From contig NZ_OU015430.1 of the NCBI RefSeq assembly GCF_907164845.1, forward strand, positions 982,001-1,046,000: DNA of 64,000 nucleotides. The letters are read 5' to 3'. Below are positions 31,101 to 40,952 of this stretch, in pieces; the stretch's first letter is position 1, and each line of letters opens with the position of its first letter. The stretch comes from Lysobacter luteus. Its GTDB lineage: Bacteria; Pseudomonadota; Gammaproteobacteria; Xanthomonadales; Xanthomonadaceae. The notes beneath the pieces were generated by a model that was not told the origin of the DNA, made no database searches, and worked only from the letters and a program-made list of their open reading frames with translations. The translations under genes were made by a program, and so were the position numbers.

Positions 31101-31778
31101 GAGAAGGAATACGGGCGCGAGAAGATGCGCCGCTTCCTCAAGTACGAACTGGACCGGTACCTGTCGGGTCGCGCGGGCGAGAACATCGAGGAGCTGCCGC
31201 TCTACCGCGTCGAGAACCAGCCCTACATCCACTACCGCAAGGGTTCGCTGGTGTTCTACCGCCTGCGCGAGGAGATCGGGGAGGGCGCACTCAACCGCGC
31301 GCTGTCGAAGTTCATCGCCGACAAGGCCTACCAGCAGGCGCCGTTCACCACATCGGCCGAGCTGCTCGAGTACATCCGCGCCGAGGCCGGTCCGAAGCAC
31401 GAGCAGCTGATCACCGACCTGTTCGAGAAGATCAGCTTCTACGACAACCGCGTGCAGGGCGCGACGGCGGTCAAGCGCGATGACGGCAAGTACGAAGTCA
31501 CCCTCGACCTGCACGCCGCCAAGCTGTATGCCGACGGCGAGGGCAGGGAGACGCCCGCCGTGCTCGACGACTGGGTCGAAGTGGGGGTGTTTGCCCGTGG
31601 GCCGTCGGGCGACGAGGCCGACGAGGAAGTGTTGTACCTGGAGCGGCACCACATCACCTCCGAGTCGCCGAAGGTGACGGTGGTGGTCGACAAGCCGCCG
31701 TACGAGGCCGGCTTCGATCCGTTCAACAAACTGATCGACCGCGTCTCCGCGGATAACCGAAGACGGGTGACCCTCTAG
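28170..31778 (+). CDS. ABC-2 permease fused to an M1-family peptidase domain
   Basis: A 1202-residue protein. The N-terminal 590 residues contain about twelve hydrophobic helices in two halves, each resembling an ABC-2 permease. The C-terminal 600 residues form a periplasmic M1 aminopeptidase-like module. The zinc motif is H942-E-I-A-H946, with the likely third ligand Glu966 in LSESLSQY; it is 20 positions after His946 rather than the usual 19. The GxMEN exopeptidase motif is not found (GTIPYSESIGF sits there), so aminopeptidase activity is uncertain. It pairs with the upstream ATPase. Whether it exports a peptide and trims it, or senses one, is unknown. Confidence 0.9.
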   Translation: MTFEFFRFELRQQLRAPLLWLMALMFGLFAFGASSSDAVVVGNAVGNVDRNAPTVIVRFLGMFTILGLLVIVSFISGALLRDFELGTADLFFSSPMRKRDFLLGRFLAAVAACMVIYLVVAVGLMVGPTMPWVDPERLGPFSLVPYAWGFAVIVIPNLLFSGALLALLAVTTRSVLVVYLGVIGFFILNSVAGVLTGDLDNVWLATLVDPLGMTALDRTTRYWSADQINRELPELTGYLLANRVLWVALSVALVAAAFALFKPQRAGTGRGWSLGRFGRRTPQAAPAFARPQVSAPPRVTPATGATVAWTQFVRQWWFDTVGVFRSVPFLVMLLFAVANFIASASLADTMFGTRVYPVTSLMNTSLQNSYSFMLIFVVMFYAGELVWKERGARLGEVTDAMPVPNWVPLAAKMSALAAVVLAFQAIGALAAVGFQLFKGFTAIEPALYVQEIVLGSVPFVLMGGLALVLQVLSNNKFIGYGLLIAWLVLQGTLGFLDFDHNLYSYASAPVAPYSDMNGYGHFLAGRLWFQSYWGACLLALLLVSAAFWVRGVAPSRRDRLRLARQRLAGGNAWALAASLALFAALGGFIFWNTNVRNEYLAGDDALDRQQRYETLYRQYDGLPQPRITAVRTEVDLYPHEQRVQVRGQYTVTNPHDEPITDLHVQWYPDSGLDRLGFGEAAITSNDEQLGYRIYRLGTPMQPGDTRQMDFAVSYARQGFANDQGWTRLVDNGTFFNSEELLPRFGYSAGSQISDRNERRKRGMEELPRMAALEDEAARANTYISDDAHWIDFSTTVCTAPEQIALAPGVLEREYERDGRRCFDYAMQRPMLNFHATLSAEWEVRKGAYKPGTPDELPIEVYYDPAHPFNVDRMIESVQKSLAYYEANFSPYQHEQVRILEFPGYGSFAQAFAGTIPYSESIGFIADLRDEDAIDYVFYVTAHEIAHQWWAHQVIGADVQGSTVLSESLSQYSALMVMEKEYGREKMRRFLKYELDRYLSGRAGENIEELPLYRVENQPYIHYRKGSLVFYRLREEIGEGALNRALSKFIADKAYQQAPFTTSAELLEYIRAEAGPKHEQLITDLFEKISFYDNRVQGATAVKRDDGKYEVTLDLHAAKLYADGEGRETPAVLDDWVEVGVFARGPSGDEADEEVLYLERHHITSESPKVTVVVDKPPYEAGFDPFNKLIDRVSADNRRRVTL

Positions 31779-32105
31779 GTCCGTGCGAAAAACTGAACGG
31801 GCGGTGCGGGCCGCGATGGCGCCGCCTGCGCCTTTCCCGTAACATCCGCCCCGTTCAGCGCACGGCTGCCTACCCCGCAAGGGGCACGTTTCCCAGGTAT
31901 GCCCTCGCACGGGTTGGCCATCCGGCCAAGACCCCCCGCCCCGAAAGGCGTGGTCCGGTGCGACTATCCCGCACGTCTTTCGTCGCGCCGACACGGTCCG
32001 GAGCATCCGGTGCCGTCACAAACAGAAAATGCTCGCAGCGCGGTTAGGGAACGCTCCGGGTCTTGCCGCACGCATGTGCGGTTCTTACCACTCGGAGTTC
32101 CAGAC
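31779..32105 (+). promoter_or_regulatory. long structured leader ahead of rhlE
   Basis: 327 bases without a gene. At least six stems can be drawn by eye: 31793-31804 with 31846-31858 (one bulge); a CCCC-GCAA-GGGG tetraloop hairpin at 31873-31884; 31911-31919 with 31924-31934; 31942-31952 with 31972-31982 (11 pairs, one G-U); 31993-32002 with 32006-32016; and 32066-32081 (6 pairs) just before the ribosome site. No known riboswitch core, RNase P, tmRNA or 6S signature was recognised. It could be an autoregulatory leader for the helicase or a separate small RNA; the true transcript start is unknown. No reliable promoter was identified. Confidence 0.5.
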
Positions 32106-33452
32106 ATGACTTTTGAATCGCTCGGGCTGGCGCCCGCGTTGCTGCGCGCGCTTTCCGAACAGGGCTACACGACGCCCACCCCGATCCAGACCCAGGCCAT
32201 CCCGCTCGTGCTGGCCGGCCACGACCTGCTGGGCGGCGCCCAGACCGGTACCGGCAAGACCGCCGCGTTCGGCCTGCCGCTGCTCAACCACCTGTCCAAG
32301 CAGACCGCCGCCAACGGTTCGCGCAAGCCGCGCGCGCTCGTACTGGTGCCGACCCGCGAGCTGGCGGTTCAGGTCAACGACAACATCCGCTCCTACGGCA
32401 AGCACCTGCGCCTGAACTTCGGCACGATCTTCGGCGGCGCCGGCATGGGCCCGCAGGTCGACATGCTGCGTCGTGGCGTGGACGTACTGGTGGCCACCCC
32501 GGGCCGGCTGATCGACCACCTCGAGCGCGGCACCGCCAAGCTCGACGGCATCGAGATCCTGGTGCTGGACGAGGCCGACCGCATGCTCGACATGGGCTTC
32601 CTGCCGGCGATCAAGCGCATCCTCGGCAAGGTGCCGGCCCAGCGCCAGACGCTGCTGTTCTCGGCCACCTTCGAGGCCCAGCTCAAGCAGCTCGCGCTGC
32701 AGTTCATGCGCGACCCCAAGCAGGTGCAGGTGGCGGCCAACAACACCATTGCCGACACCATCGCCCACATCGCCCACCCGGTGGACAGCGGCCGCAAGCG
32801 CGACCTGCTGATCGACATCATCGCCAAGCGTCCGGGTGACCAGGTGCTGGTGTTCGGCCGCACCAAACACGGCTGCAACCGCCTGTCCGAGCAACTCGAG
32901 GCCGCCGGCCTGAAGTCGGTCGCGATCCACGGCAACAAGAGCCAGGCCCAGCGCCAGAAGGCCCTGAACCTGTTCAAGGCCAACAAGGCCCGGGTGCTGG
33001 TGGCGACCGACGTCGCCGCCCGCGGCCTGGACATCCCGGACCTGCCGCTGGTGATCAACTTCGACTTGCCGATGGTGGCCGAGGACTACGTGCACCGGAT
33101 CGGCCGTACGGGCCGCAACGGCGCGAGCGGCGAGGCGCTGTCGCTGGTCTCGCACGACGAGGGCGGGCTGCTGCGGCAGATCCAGAAGATCCTCAAGAAC
33201 GACGTCGAGCTGGTGACGGTCGCGGGCTACGAGCCGAGCCGTCCATTGCGCTTGGACGTGGCACTGCCGAACCCGCGCCAGAACGCGGGCAACCGCGGTC
33301 CGCGCCCGGCCGGCCGCAACGCGGGCAACCGCGGCCACGGCAAGCCGGCCGCCGGTGCCGCCCGCCAGGGCCACGCCCATGCGGGCCCGAAACAGCGCGG
33401 CAGCGGCCAGGGTCGTGGTCCGCGCCGTGGCGCCGGTGGTGGCGCAGCCTGA
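32106..33452 (+). CDS. rhlE: DEAD-box RNA helicase, RhlE type
   Basis: A 448-residue ATP-dependent RNA helicase. Motifs in order: Q motif (GYTTPTPIQTQAI), I (AQTGTGKTAAF), Ia (PTRELAVQV), II (DEAD in VLDEADRML), III (SAT), IV-V (VLVATDVAARGLDIP) and VI (YVHRIGRTGRNG). The core is followed by a basic, low-complexity tail of about 70 residues with NAGNRG repeats and an RG-rich end, which likely binds RNA non-specifically. RhlE helicases act in ribosome assembly and mRNA decay. The ATG at 32106 gives the family N-terminus; CGGAG precedes it by 8 bases. The frame is open upstream but that part is non-coding leader. Confidence 0.95.
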   Translation: MTFESLGLAPALLRALSEQGYTTPTPIQTQAIPLVLAGHDLLGGAQTGTGKTAAFGLPLLNHLSKQTAANGSRKPRALVLVPTRELAVQVNDNIRSYGKHLRLNFGTIFGGAGMGPQVDMLRRGVDVLVATPGRLIDHLERGTAKLDGIEILVLDEADRMLDMGFLPAIKRILGKVPAQRQTLLFSATFEAQLKQLALQFMRDPKQVQVAANNTIADTIAHIAHPVDSGRKRDLLIDIIAKRPGDQVLVFGRTKHGCNRLSEQLEAAGLKSVAIHGNKSQAQRQKALNLFKANKARVLVATDVAARGLDIPDLPLVINFDLPMVAEDYVHRIGRTGRNGASGEALSLVSHDEGGLLRQIQKILKNDVELVTVAGYEPSRPLRLDVALPNPRQNAGNRGPRPAGRNAGNRGHGKPAAGAARQGHAHAGPKQRGSGQGRGPRRGAGGGAA

Positions 33453-33474
33453 CCGCGGCGCTCCAACAGGAATG

Positions 33475-33505
33475 AAAAAGGCCGGCAGAGATGCCGGCCT
33501 TTTTT
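33475..33505 (+). terminator. Rho-independent terminator of rhlE
   Basis: A-run, stem GGCCGGCA/TGCCGGCC with loop GAGA, then six T. It lies 22 bases after the rhlE stop and just before the convergent phosphatase-like fragment; the A-run makes it bidirectional. Confidence 0.92.
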
Positions 33506-33524
33506 CGTGGCGGGGTGGGTGGCG

Positions 33525-33881
33525 TCAGCCCGCGCCCGGCTCCGAGGCGAGCCGCTCACGCACCGCGCTCTCGAGGCCTTTCATGCCCCACGCGCGGCCG
33601 ATTTCGACGGCCTTCTCCACCGTGTGCCCCTCAACCCAGGCTGCCCGCAGCGCAGCCATGGCGCCGACGCGGTTGCCGCTGGCGCAGTGCACCAGTACGG
33701 GGGCGTCGATATCCCGCAGCAGCGCGTCGAACGCAGCCACGTTTGCGCGGGTCAGGTCTGCCGGACCCCGGATGGGCAGGTTGGCGTAGGCCATCCCGGC
33801 CGCGCGTACCAGGCCGGCCTCATCGAAACCCGGCGTCTCGTCATCGGGGCGAGCTGGGTGTCGACGGCTGATGCGCGCCAA
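33525..33881 (-). pseudogene. 5'-truncated DUF442/phosphatase-like gene
   Basis: The frame encodes the C-terminal part of a DUF442 (beta-lactamase-hydrolase-like, tyrosine-phosphatase-fold) protein: RPDDETPGFDEA, LPIRGPADLT, then the active-site loop VLVHCASGNRVGA and a C-terminal helix ending near GLESAVRERL. The usual first 40 or so residues (first strand and SGQP-type motif) are missing: the reading frame runs upstream into the antisense of the CoA-transferase gene. No ATG is in phase before the domain; a TTG at 33881 is the only usable start. It is either a decayed gene or a shortened protein with a weak start. The active-site Cys is intact. Confidence 0.6.
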
Positions 33882-33901
33882 TCGCCGCCTTGGAAGGACC
33901 T

Positions 33902-35416
33902 TCAGGCGCCGCGCATGGATCCGGTGTCGACAAACCGCTGGTGCCACGACAGCGCCTCGCCGAGCAGGTGCGGGGTGTGCTTGCCGTAGCTGTTCGCGCA
34001 GGCGCGGTCGAAGTAGTCCTGCAGCATCGGCCGGTAGTCCGGGTGCGCGCAGCGCTCGATGATGAGCCTGGCGCGCTGCTTGGGTGCCAGCCCGCGCAGG
34101 TCGGCCAGGCCCTGTTCGGTGACGATGACCATCGTGTCGTGCTCGGTATGGTCGACGTGGCTGGCCATCGGCACGATGCCGGAGATCTTCCCGCCCTTGG
34201 CGGTGCTGGGCGACATGAATACCGAGAGATAGCCGTTGCGGGCGAAGTCGCCGCTGCCGCCGATCCCGTTCATGATCCGGCTGCCGGCGATATGGGTCGA
34301 ATTGACGTTGCCGTAGATGTCCGCCTCGATCATGCCGTTCATCGCGATGCAGCCCAGCCGTCGAATCAGCTCGGGGTGGTTGGATATTTCCTGCGGCCGC
34401 AGCAGGATCCGCTCGCGGTAGAACCCCACGTTGGCGTTGAACTCCTCGATGCCGGCAGGGCTGAGCGAGAACGACGTGGCCGACGCCATCCTCAGCGTGC
34501 CGTTCTTCAGCAGCCCCAGCATGCCGTCCTGGATCACCTCGGTGTAGGCCGCCAGGCCCTTGTAGCCGCCCTCCGACAGGCCGGCGAGCACGGCGTTGGC
34601 GATGTTGCCGACGCCGGATTGCAGGGGAAGCAGGCGGTCGGTCAGGCGGCCACGCTGGACCTCGTGGTCGAGGAAGTCGAGCAGGTGCCGGGCGATCTGC
34701 CGAGAGGCTTCGTCTGGCGGGCTGAAGGCGGAATTGCGATCGGGCGCGTCGGTTTCCACCACCGCGATGATCCGGGCCGGCTCGACCCGCAGGTACGGCT
34801 CGCCGATGCGGTCGTCCGGCTTCACCAGCGGGATGGGCTTGCGGCCGGGCGGCAGGGCGGTGCCGTAGTAGATGTCGTGCATCCCCTCCAGCGCGGCTGG
34901 CTGCCAGCGGTTGACCTCGAGGATCACCTTGTCGGCCTGCTCCAGCCAGGTCTTGTTGTTGCCCACCGAGGACGACGGGATCAGCAGCCCGTCCTCGCGG
35001 ATGCCGGCCACCTCGATCACCGCGACGTCGATATCGCCGAAAAAGCCGAACCAGGTGTGCTGGGCGACGTGGCTGAGGTGGATGTCGATGTAGTTGAGCG
35101 TGCCGGCGTTGATCCGCTCGCGCACGTTGGGGTCGGACTGGTAGGGCAGCCGCAGCTCCATGCCCTCGACCTTCGCCAGCGCGCCGTCCAGCTCGGGCGC
35201 GGTGGAGGCGCCGGTCAGCACCTTGATCCGGAACGGGCGGCCCTCGCCGGCGGACTGTTCCATGCGTGCGGCCAGCGCCTGCGGCACGGCCTTCGGGTAG
35301 CCGGCGCCGGTGAATCCGCTCATCGCCACGGTCATGCCCGGCTGGATCAGCTGCGCCGCTTCCCCGGCGGTCATCACGCGGTCGCGCAGGCGCGGGTCGA
35401 GGATGCGGTCGTTCAT
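33902..35416 (-). CDS. Acetyl-CoA hydrolase / succinyl-CoA:acetate CoA-transferase
   Basis: A 504-residue class I CoA-transferase-like enzyme. The likely catalytic Glu sits in the AYTEVIQDG segment, downstream of the GVGNIANAVLAGL glycine motif; the GGSGDFARNGYLS motif and the early SGFTGAGYPKAVP loop are intact. Relatives either hydrolyse acetyl-CoA or move CoA between succinate/propionate and acetate; the sequence alone does not decide. Start chosen at MNDRILDPRLRD (the frame is open to 35512 but without a family-like N-terminus). Preceded on the minus strand by a hairpin that ends the DUF885 gene. Confidence 0.93.
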   Translation of the reverse strand: MNDRILDPRLRDRVMTAGEAAQLIQPGMTVAMSGFTGAGYPKAVPQALAARMEQSAGEGRPFRIKVLTGASTAPELDGALAKVEGMELRLPYQSDPNVRERINAGTLNYIDIHLSHVAQHTWFGFFGDIDVAVIEVAGIREDGLLIPSSSVGNNKTWLEQADKVILEVNRWQPAALEGMHDIYYGTALPPGRKPIPLVKPDDRIGEPYLRVEPARIIAVVETDAPDRNSAFSPPDEASRQIARHLLDFLDHEVQRGRLTDRLLPLQSGVGNIANAVLAGLSEGGYKGLAAYTEVIQDGMLGLLKNGTLRMASATSFSLSPAGIEEFNANVGFYRERILLRPQEISNHPELIRRLGCIAMNGMIEADIYGNVNSTHIAGSRIMNGIGGSGDFARNGYLSVFMSPSTAKGGKISGIVPMASHVDHTEHDTMVIVTEQGLADLRGLAPKQRARLIIERCAHPDYRPMLQDYFDRACANSYGKHTPHLLGEALSWHQRFVDTGSMRGA

Positions 35417-35512
35417 GAAGGGTCCCGTGTGGCTCGAATCTCCCGATTCTAGGCCGCGCCGCGCGGGCGGGCCGTTCCGCCGCTGGAACGGACGATTCCG
35501 GCAAAACAGCAC

Positions 35513-35536
35513 GGGGCCGGCATTGCGGCCGGCCCC
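35513..35536 (-). terminator. terminator-like hairpin after the DUF885 peptidase gene
   Basis: Perfect 9-base stem GGGGCCGGC/GCCGGCCCC with a 6-base loop. On the minus strand it begins 25 bases after the stop at 35561 and is followed a few bases on by GCTGTTTTGC, a short T-run, so termination is plausible but weaker than elsewhere. Confidence 0.55.
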
Positions 35537-35560
35537 ATGTCGTGCACCGATGCTTGCAGG

Positions 35561-37381
35561 TCAGGCCTGCTGGGCGGCGATCCAGCGGTTGATCTTGTCC
35601 TCAAGCACGTCCAGCGGGACCGAACCGTCCTTGAGCACCTCGGCGTGGAACGCGCGTACGTCGAAGTCGTCGCCCAGCGCCGCCTCGGCCTTGTCGCGCA
35701 TCTCCTGGATCTTCAGCTCGCCGATCTTGTATGCCAGCGCCTGCCCCGGGATGGCCATGTAACGCTCGGCCTCGGCGGTGGCCTGGGTCTCGGACTCGGC
35801 CGAGTTCTCCAGCATGTAGGCAATCACCTGCTCACGGGTCCAGCCCTTGCTGTGCAGCCCGGTGTCCACCACCAGCCGGATGGCGCGCCACAGCTCGTTC
35901 TGCAGGTAGCCGAAATAGCTGTACGGGTCGGTGTAGACGCCCAGGTCCTTGCCGAGCGACTCCGCGTACAGGCCCCAGCCCTCGGTGAAGGCGGTCTCGC
36001 CGCCGAAGCGGCGGAAGGTCGGCAGTCCGGTCAGCTCCTGCTGCAGGGCGAGCTGGAAGTGGTGGCCCGGGATCGCCTCATGCAGGAACAGGTCTTCGGC
36101 GTCCCAGGTCTTGCGGGTCGGCAGGTCGTAGGTGTTGACGTAGAAGATGCCCGGACGGCTGCCGTCCTCGCTGGGCCGCATGTACGAACCGCCCGCGGCG
36201 GACTGCGCGCGGAAGGCCTCGACCGGGCGGATCTCGAACGGTGCCTTCGGGGTCAGCGAAAACAGCTCGGGGATCTTCTGGTTGATCTTGTCCTCGAGGC
36301 CGCGGTAGTGCGCCAGAAGCGCATTCTCGGATTCGAACGAGAATTGCGGGTCGTTCTGCATGAACGCGAAGAAGTCCTGCAGCGAGCCCTTGAAGCCGAC
36401 CTCGGCCATGACCTTGCGGATCTCGCCGTGGATGCGTTTCACCTCGTCCAGGCCGATCTGGTGGATCTGCGCCGGGCTGAGGTCGGTGGTGGTCGAGTTC
36501 TTGGCGCGGAACGCGTACCACGCCTCGCCGTTGGGCAGCGCGGCCATGCCGGCGGTGTCGCGCGCATGCGGCATGTAGTCGTTGGCGATGTACTCGCGCA
36601 GCTCGCGGTAGGCCGGCATCAACTGCTGCTCGATGAGCGTGCGGTAGTCCGCGGTGATGCGCGCCTTGTCCTCGGCGGAAAACGATTCGGGCATGTCGCT
36701 GACCGGCTTCCAGAACAGCGTGTCGGCCGCGTCCTCCTTGATCAGCGCATCCAGCTGCGGCAGCACCTTCTCCATCAGCGCGCGCGGTTGCACCACGCCG
36801 GCTTCCACGCCCTGCTTCATGTTCGCGATGGCCTGGTCGAACAGCACCGGCACCTGCGACGCACGCTTGCTCCAATTGTCGTAATCCGCGACGGTCTTGA
36901 ACGGTTGCGCGCCGGTGCCCGAGCCCAGCTGAACCACGGTGGAGGCGATGTTGTAGAACTGGTTGACCGGCTGCATCCACGACGGGAACTGCTCGCTGGC
37001 CAGCTCGTCCTTCGCGTTGCGCACGAAGATCTGGTAGCTCAGCAGGTCCTGGCCTTCCAGGCCGTCGGCGCCGATGGCCTCGACCTTCTCCAGCCACCCG
37101 GCGGTGAACTCGTGGGAGCGGTCGCGGTACTCCTCCGACAGGAAGTTCGGCAGGCGGTCGTTGTAGCGCGGGTCGCCCTGGAAGGTGGCGGCCAGCGGGT
37201 TGAGCTCGAGCATTTCCTCCCAGTAGGTCGCGTAGAGCGCGTCCAGCCGGGCCGCCTTGTCCCCCGCGACTTCTGCCGAGGTGGTGGCCTGGCTCGAGTC
37301 CCCGGCGGCGGTGGGACTGCATGCGGCCATCGCGGCAGCCAGGCCGAGGGCAAGCAGGGAGCGGGTGAGGGACGGCTTCAT
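35561..37381 (-). CDS. DUF885 family putative metallopeptidase, lipoprotein
   Basis: A 606-residue exported protein. Lipoprotein signal MKPSLTRSLLALGLAAAMAA with Cys21 in the lipobox AAAC-like MAAC. The DUF885 landmark HEAIPGHHFQ (around residue 432) and the downstream EGWGLYAESLG motif are both present; together they resemble a zinc HExxH...E site seen in M2/M32-like gluzincins, and some relatives have been described as dipeptidyl or oligopeptide hydrolases. The remainder is almost fully helical. Start at 37381 has GGAG six bases upstream; an in-frame ATG at 37444 would precede the signal peptide and is rejected. Confidence 0.92.
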   Translation of the reverse strand: MKPSLTRSLLALGLAAAMAACSPTAAGDSSQATTSAEVAGDKAARLDALYATYWEEMLELNPLAATFQGDPRYNDRLPNFLSEEYRDRSHEFTAGWLEKVEAIGADGLEGQDLLSYQIFVRNAKDELASEQFPSWMQPVNQFYNIASTVVQLGSGTGAQPFKTVADYDNWSKRASQVPVLFDQAIANMKQGVEAGVVQPRALMEKVLPQLDALIKEDAADTLFWKPVSDMPESFSAEDKARITADYRTLIEQQLMPAYRELREYIANDYMPHARDTAGMAALPNGEAWYAFRAKNSTTTDLSPAQIHQIGLDEVKRIHGEIRKVMAEVGFKGSLQDFFAFMQNDPQFSFESENALLAHYRGLEDKINQKIPELFSLTPKAPFEIRPVEAFRAQSAAGGSYMRPSEDGSRPGIFYVNTYDLPTRKTWDAEDLFLHEAIPGHHFQLALQQELTGLPTFRRFGGETAFTEGWGLYAESLGKDLGVYTDPYSYFGYLQNELWRAIRLVVDTGLHSKGWTREQVIAYMLENSAESETQATAEAERYMAIPGQALAYKIGELKIQEMRDKAEAALGDDFDVRAFHAEVLKDGSVPLDVLEDKINRWIAAQQA

Positions 37382-37500
37382 CGGGTTCTCCGGACGGGCG
37401 GGAAGACAGCCCCCGAGGCTCGCTGCGATGGTGCCGCGCGGCATGGGCCAAAGGTCACTGAAGCCACGACCAGGTCACAGATGCGCACCCGGTGACGCAA

Positions 37501-37525
37501 CGAAGCCGGCACACGGCCGGCTTCG
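37501..37525 (-). terminator. terminator-like hairpin after the DUF502 gene
   Basis: Perfect 10-base stem CGAAGCCGGC/GCCGGCTTCG with a 5-base loop, between the DUF502 stop (37567) and the DUF885 start. The minus-strand tail is TTGCGTC, so the U-run is poor. Confidence 0.5.
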
Positions 37526-37566
37526 CAAAGGCTGGATGCGGTTGGGCTGTCAGTAACAACCGGGCA

Positions 37567-38238
37567 TCAATGCGTGTCCGGCCGCTGCTGGGCGGGAGGA
37601 GTGAACGGGATCGATTCGGGCGAGACCGCGCCGCCGGAAATGATGAAGCTCATCGCCTGGTCGACGGTCCAGTCGGTCGGGGTGATCTTCTCGACCGGAA
37701 CGATTTCCAGGTAGCCCGAGGTCGGGTTGGGCGTGGTGGGCACGTACACCGCGGCGAGTTCGCGGCCGGTGCCTTGTTCGCGCAGGACCCGCGTGACGAA
37801 ACCAATCGACTTCATCTCCTTGTGCGGGAAGTCGATCAGCACCACCCGCTGGGTGCCGTCGGGCTTGGTCTGCAGGATGTCCAGCAATTGCCGCGCGCTG
37901 CCGTAGATCGTGCTGGCGAACGGGATGCGGCCAATCAGCGATTCCACCCACCGCAGCAGGCGCTGGCCGAACACCCGGTGCGCCATCACGCCCGACAGCA
38001 GGATGACCAGCAACGTGGCCGCCAGCGCGATCACGGTCTGCACCCACGGCTGGGCGAGCCAGCCGGCGATGTGCGGGTAGTCGGTGGCCAGGCGCGCCAG
38101 CAGCGGGCCGGTGATCGGGCGGCTGGTGTCGGACAGCAGGACGAAGACGAACTTGGCGACCACCCACGTCAGCCACAGCGGCAGTAGGGTCAGCAGGCCG
38201 GTGAGGAAGAGGCGTTGCAGGGTGGGGGGCTTGCGCAT
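37567..38238 (-). CDS. DUF502 family membrane protein
   Basis: A 223-residue inner-membrane protein with two transmembrane segments (about 11-33 and 66-88, the latter TVIALAATLLVILLSGVMA) and a C-terminal cytoplasmic domain. The family motifs IPFASTIYGSARQLLDIL and VLIDFPHKEMKSIGFVT, then VYVPTTPNPTSGYLEIVP, are clear. Function unknown; in plants the relatives are called LCV-like. Start MRKPPTLQRLF matches family N-termini; the extra upstream codons overlap the kinase gene. Confidence 0.92.
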   Translation of the reverse strand: MRKPPTLQRLFLTGLLTLLPLWLTWVVAKFVFVLLSDTSRPITGPLLARLATDYPHIAGWLAQPWVQTVIALAATLLVILLSGVMAHRVFGQRLLRWVESLIGRIPFASTIYGSARQLLDILQTKPDGTQRVVLIDFPHKEMKSIGFVTRVLREQGTGRELAAVYVPTTPNPTSGYLEIVPVEKITPTDWTVDQAMSFIISGGAVSPESIPFTPPAQQRPDTH

Positions 38239-38260
38239 CGCGCGATTGTACGTGGCAGCG

Positions 38261-40273
<2,013 letters not shown>

Positions 40274-40405
40274 CGCGGCCCCCTGTGGCGGAGCCGAGCA
40301 TACCGCCGCCCGACGGCCGGTTGTATCGCCGGCGTACGGTTCCGTGGCTTGCGCCACGTGGTTTGGCAGCTTGCGCCCGCGCACGCCGCCCGCTGACGCG
40401 ATTGG

Positions 40406-40870
40406 TCAGTCGCGGCCGGAGCGCCGGTCTTTCTTCAGGCGCACGTACAACTGCTTGCGCACGCGCGCGACCACGTCGCCGTCGCCGTCGACCACGTCGG
40501 TCTCGAACCAGCGCAGCACCTTGTCGCCACCCGCGCTGTCGGCGCGCAGCTGTGCCAGCACGTCGTCATCGAGGTCGAAGCACGCGTGCACGGTGCCGCG
40601 CCCGGGCTTGAGGAAGTCGATCGTGCCGGCGCGGTCCCACACCAGGTGGTCGCGGCCGATGGACTGCATCACCAGCAGCATCCAGAACGGATCGGTCATC
40701 GCGAACAGGCTGCCGCCGAAGTGGGTGCGCACGTAGTTGCGGTTCCACGGGCGCATGCGCAACTCGACCCGCGCATGGCGGTAGTCGTCATCGAGCCGGG
40801 TGACGTGGATGCCACTGGCGAGGAACGGCGGCCACAGGTTGATGCCGTGGCGGAACAGGTTGGCTTTCAT
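40406..40870 (-). CDS. DUF4442 hotdog-fold protein
   Basis: A 154-residue protein. The start MKANLFRHGINLWPPFLASGI and the core NRNYVRTHFGGSLFAMTDPFWML are typical of DUF4442, a thioesterase-like hotdog family; the helix after THFGGSLFA would hold the active-site-like position. Substrate is unknown. It lies 132 bases upstream of the kinase gene on the same strand. The frame is open upstream to 40942, but the family N-terminus begins at this ATG. Confidence 0.88.
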   Translation of the reverse strand: MKANLFRHGINLWPPFLASGIHVTRLDDDYRHARVELRMRPWNRNYVRTHFGGSLFAMTDPFWMLLVMQSIGRDHLVWDRAGTIDFLKPGRGTVHACFDLDDDVLAQLRADSAGGDKVLRWFETDVVDGDGDVVARVRKQLYVRLKKDRRSGRD

Positions 40871-40952
40871 GCAACGCAGGGGGATACGACGTGGGGGCGA
40901 CAGCGTGCCATACGGCCGCGTACAGTCAAGGCCGCCCCGCATTCCGACGCCG

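Noticed and set aside
29409..32006. An 865-codon open frame antisense to the permease-M1 fusion and rhlE leader
   Set aside because: No family features and no ribosome site; a GC-driven shadow of the sense gene.
33233..33449. The NAGNRG/RG repeats at the end of rhlE as a tandem DNA repeat element
   Set aside because: They encode the basic RNA-binding tail normal for DEAD-box helicases; the copies are few and diverged at DNA level.
33525..35504. A single 659-codon protein joining the phosphatase-like part to the antisense of the CoA-transferase
   Set aside because: Only the last 110 or so residues resemble a protein; the rest is antisense noise. Treated as a 5'-truncated gene.
40343..40358. 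Hairpin CGTGGC-TTGC-GCCACG between DUF4442 and the kinase as a terminator
   Set aside because: Only six base pairs and no T-run on the minus strand; too weak to support a terminator call.
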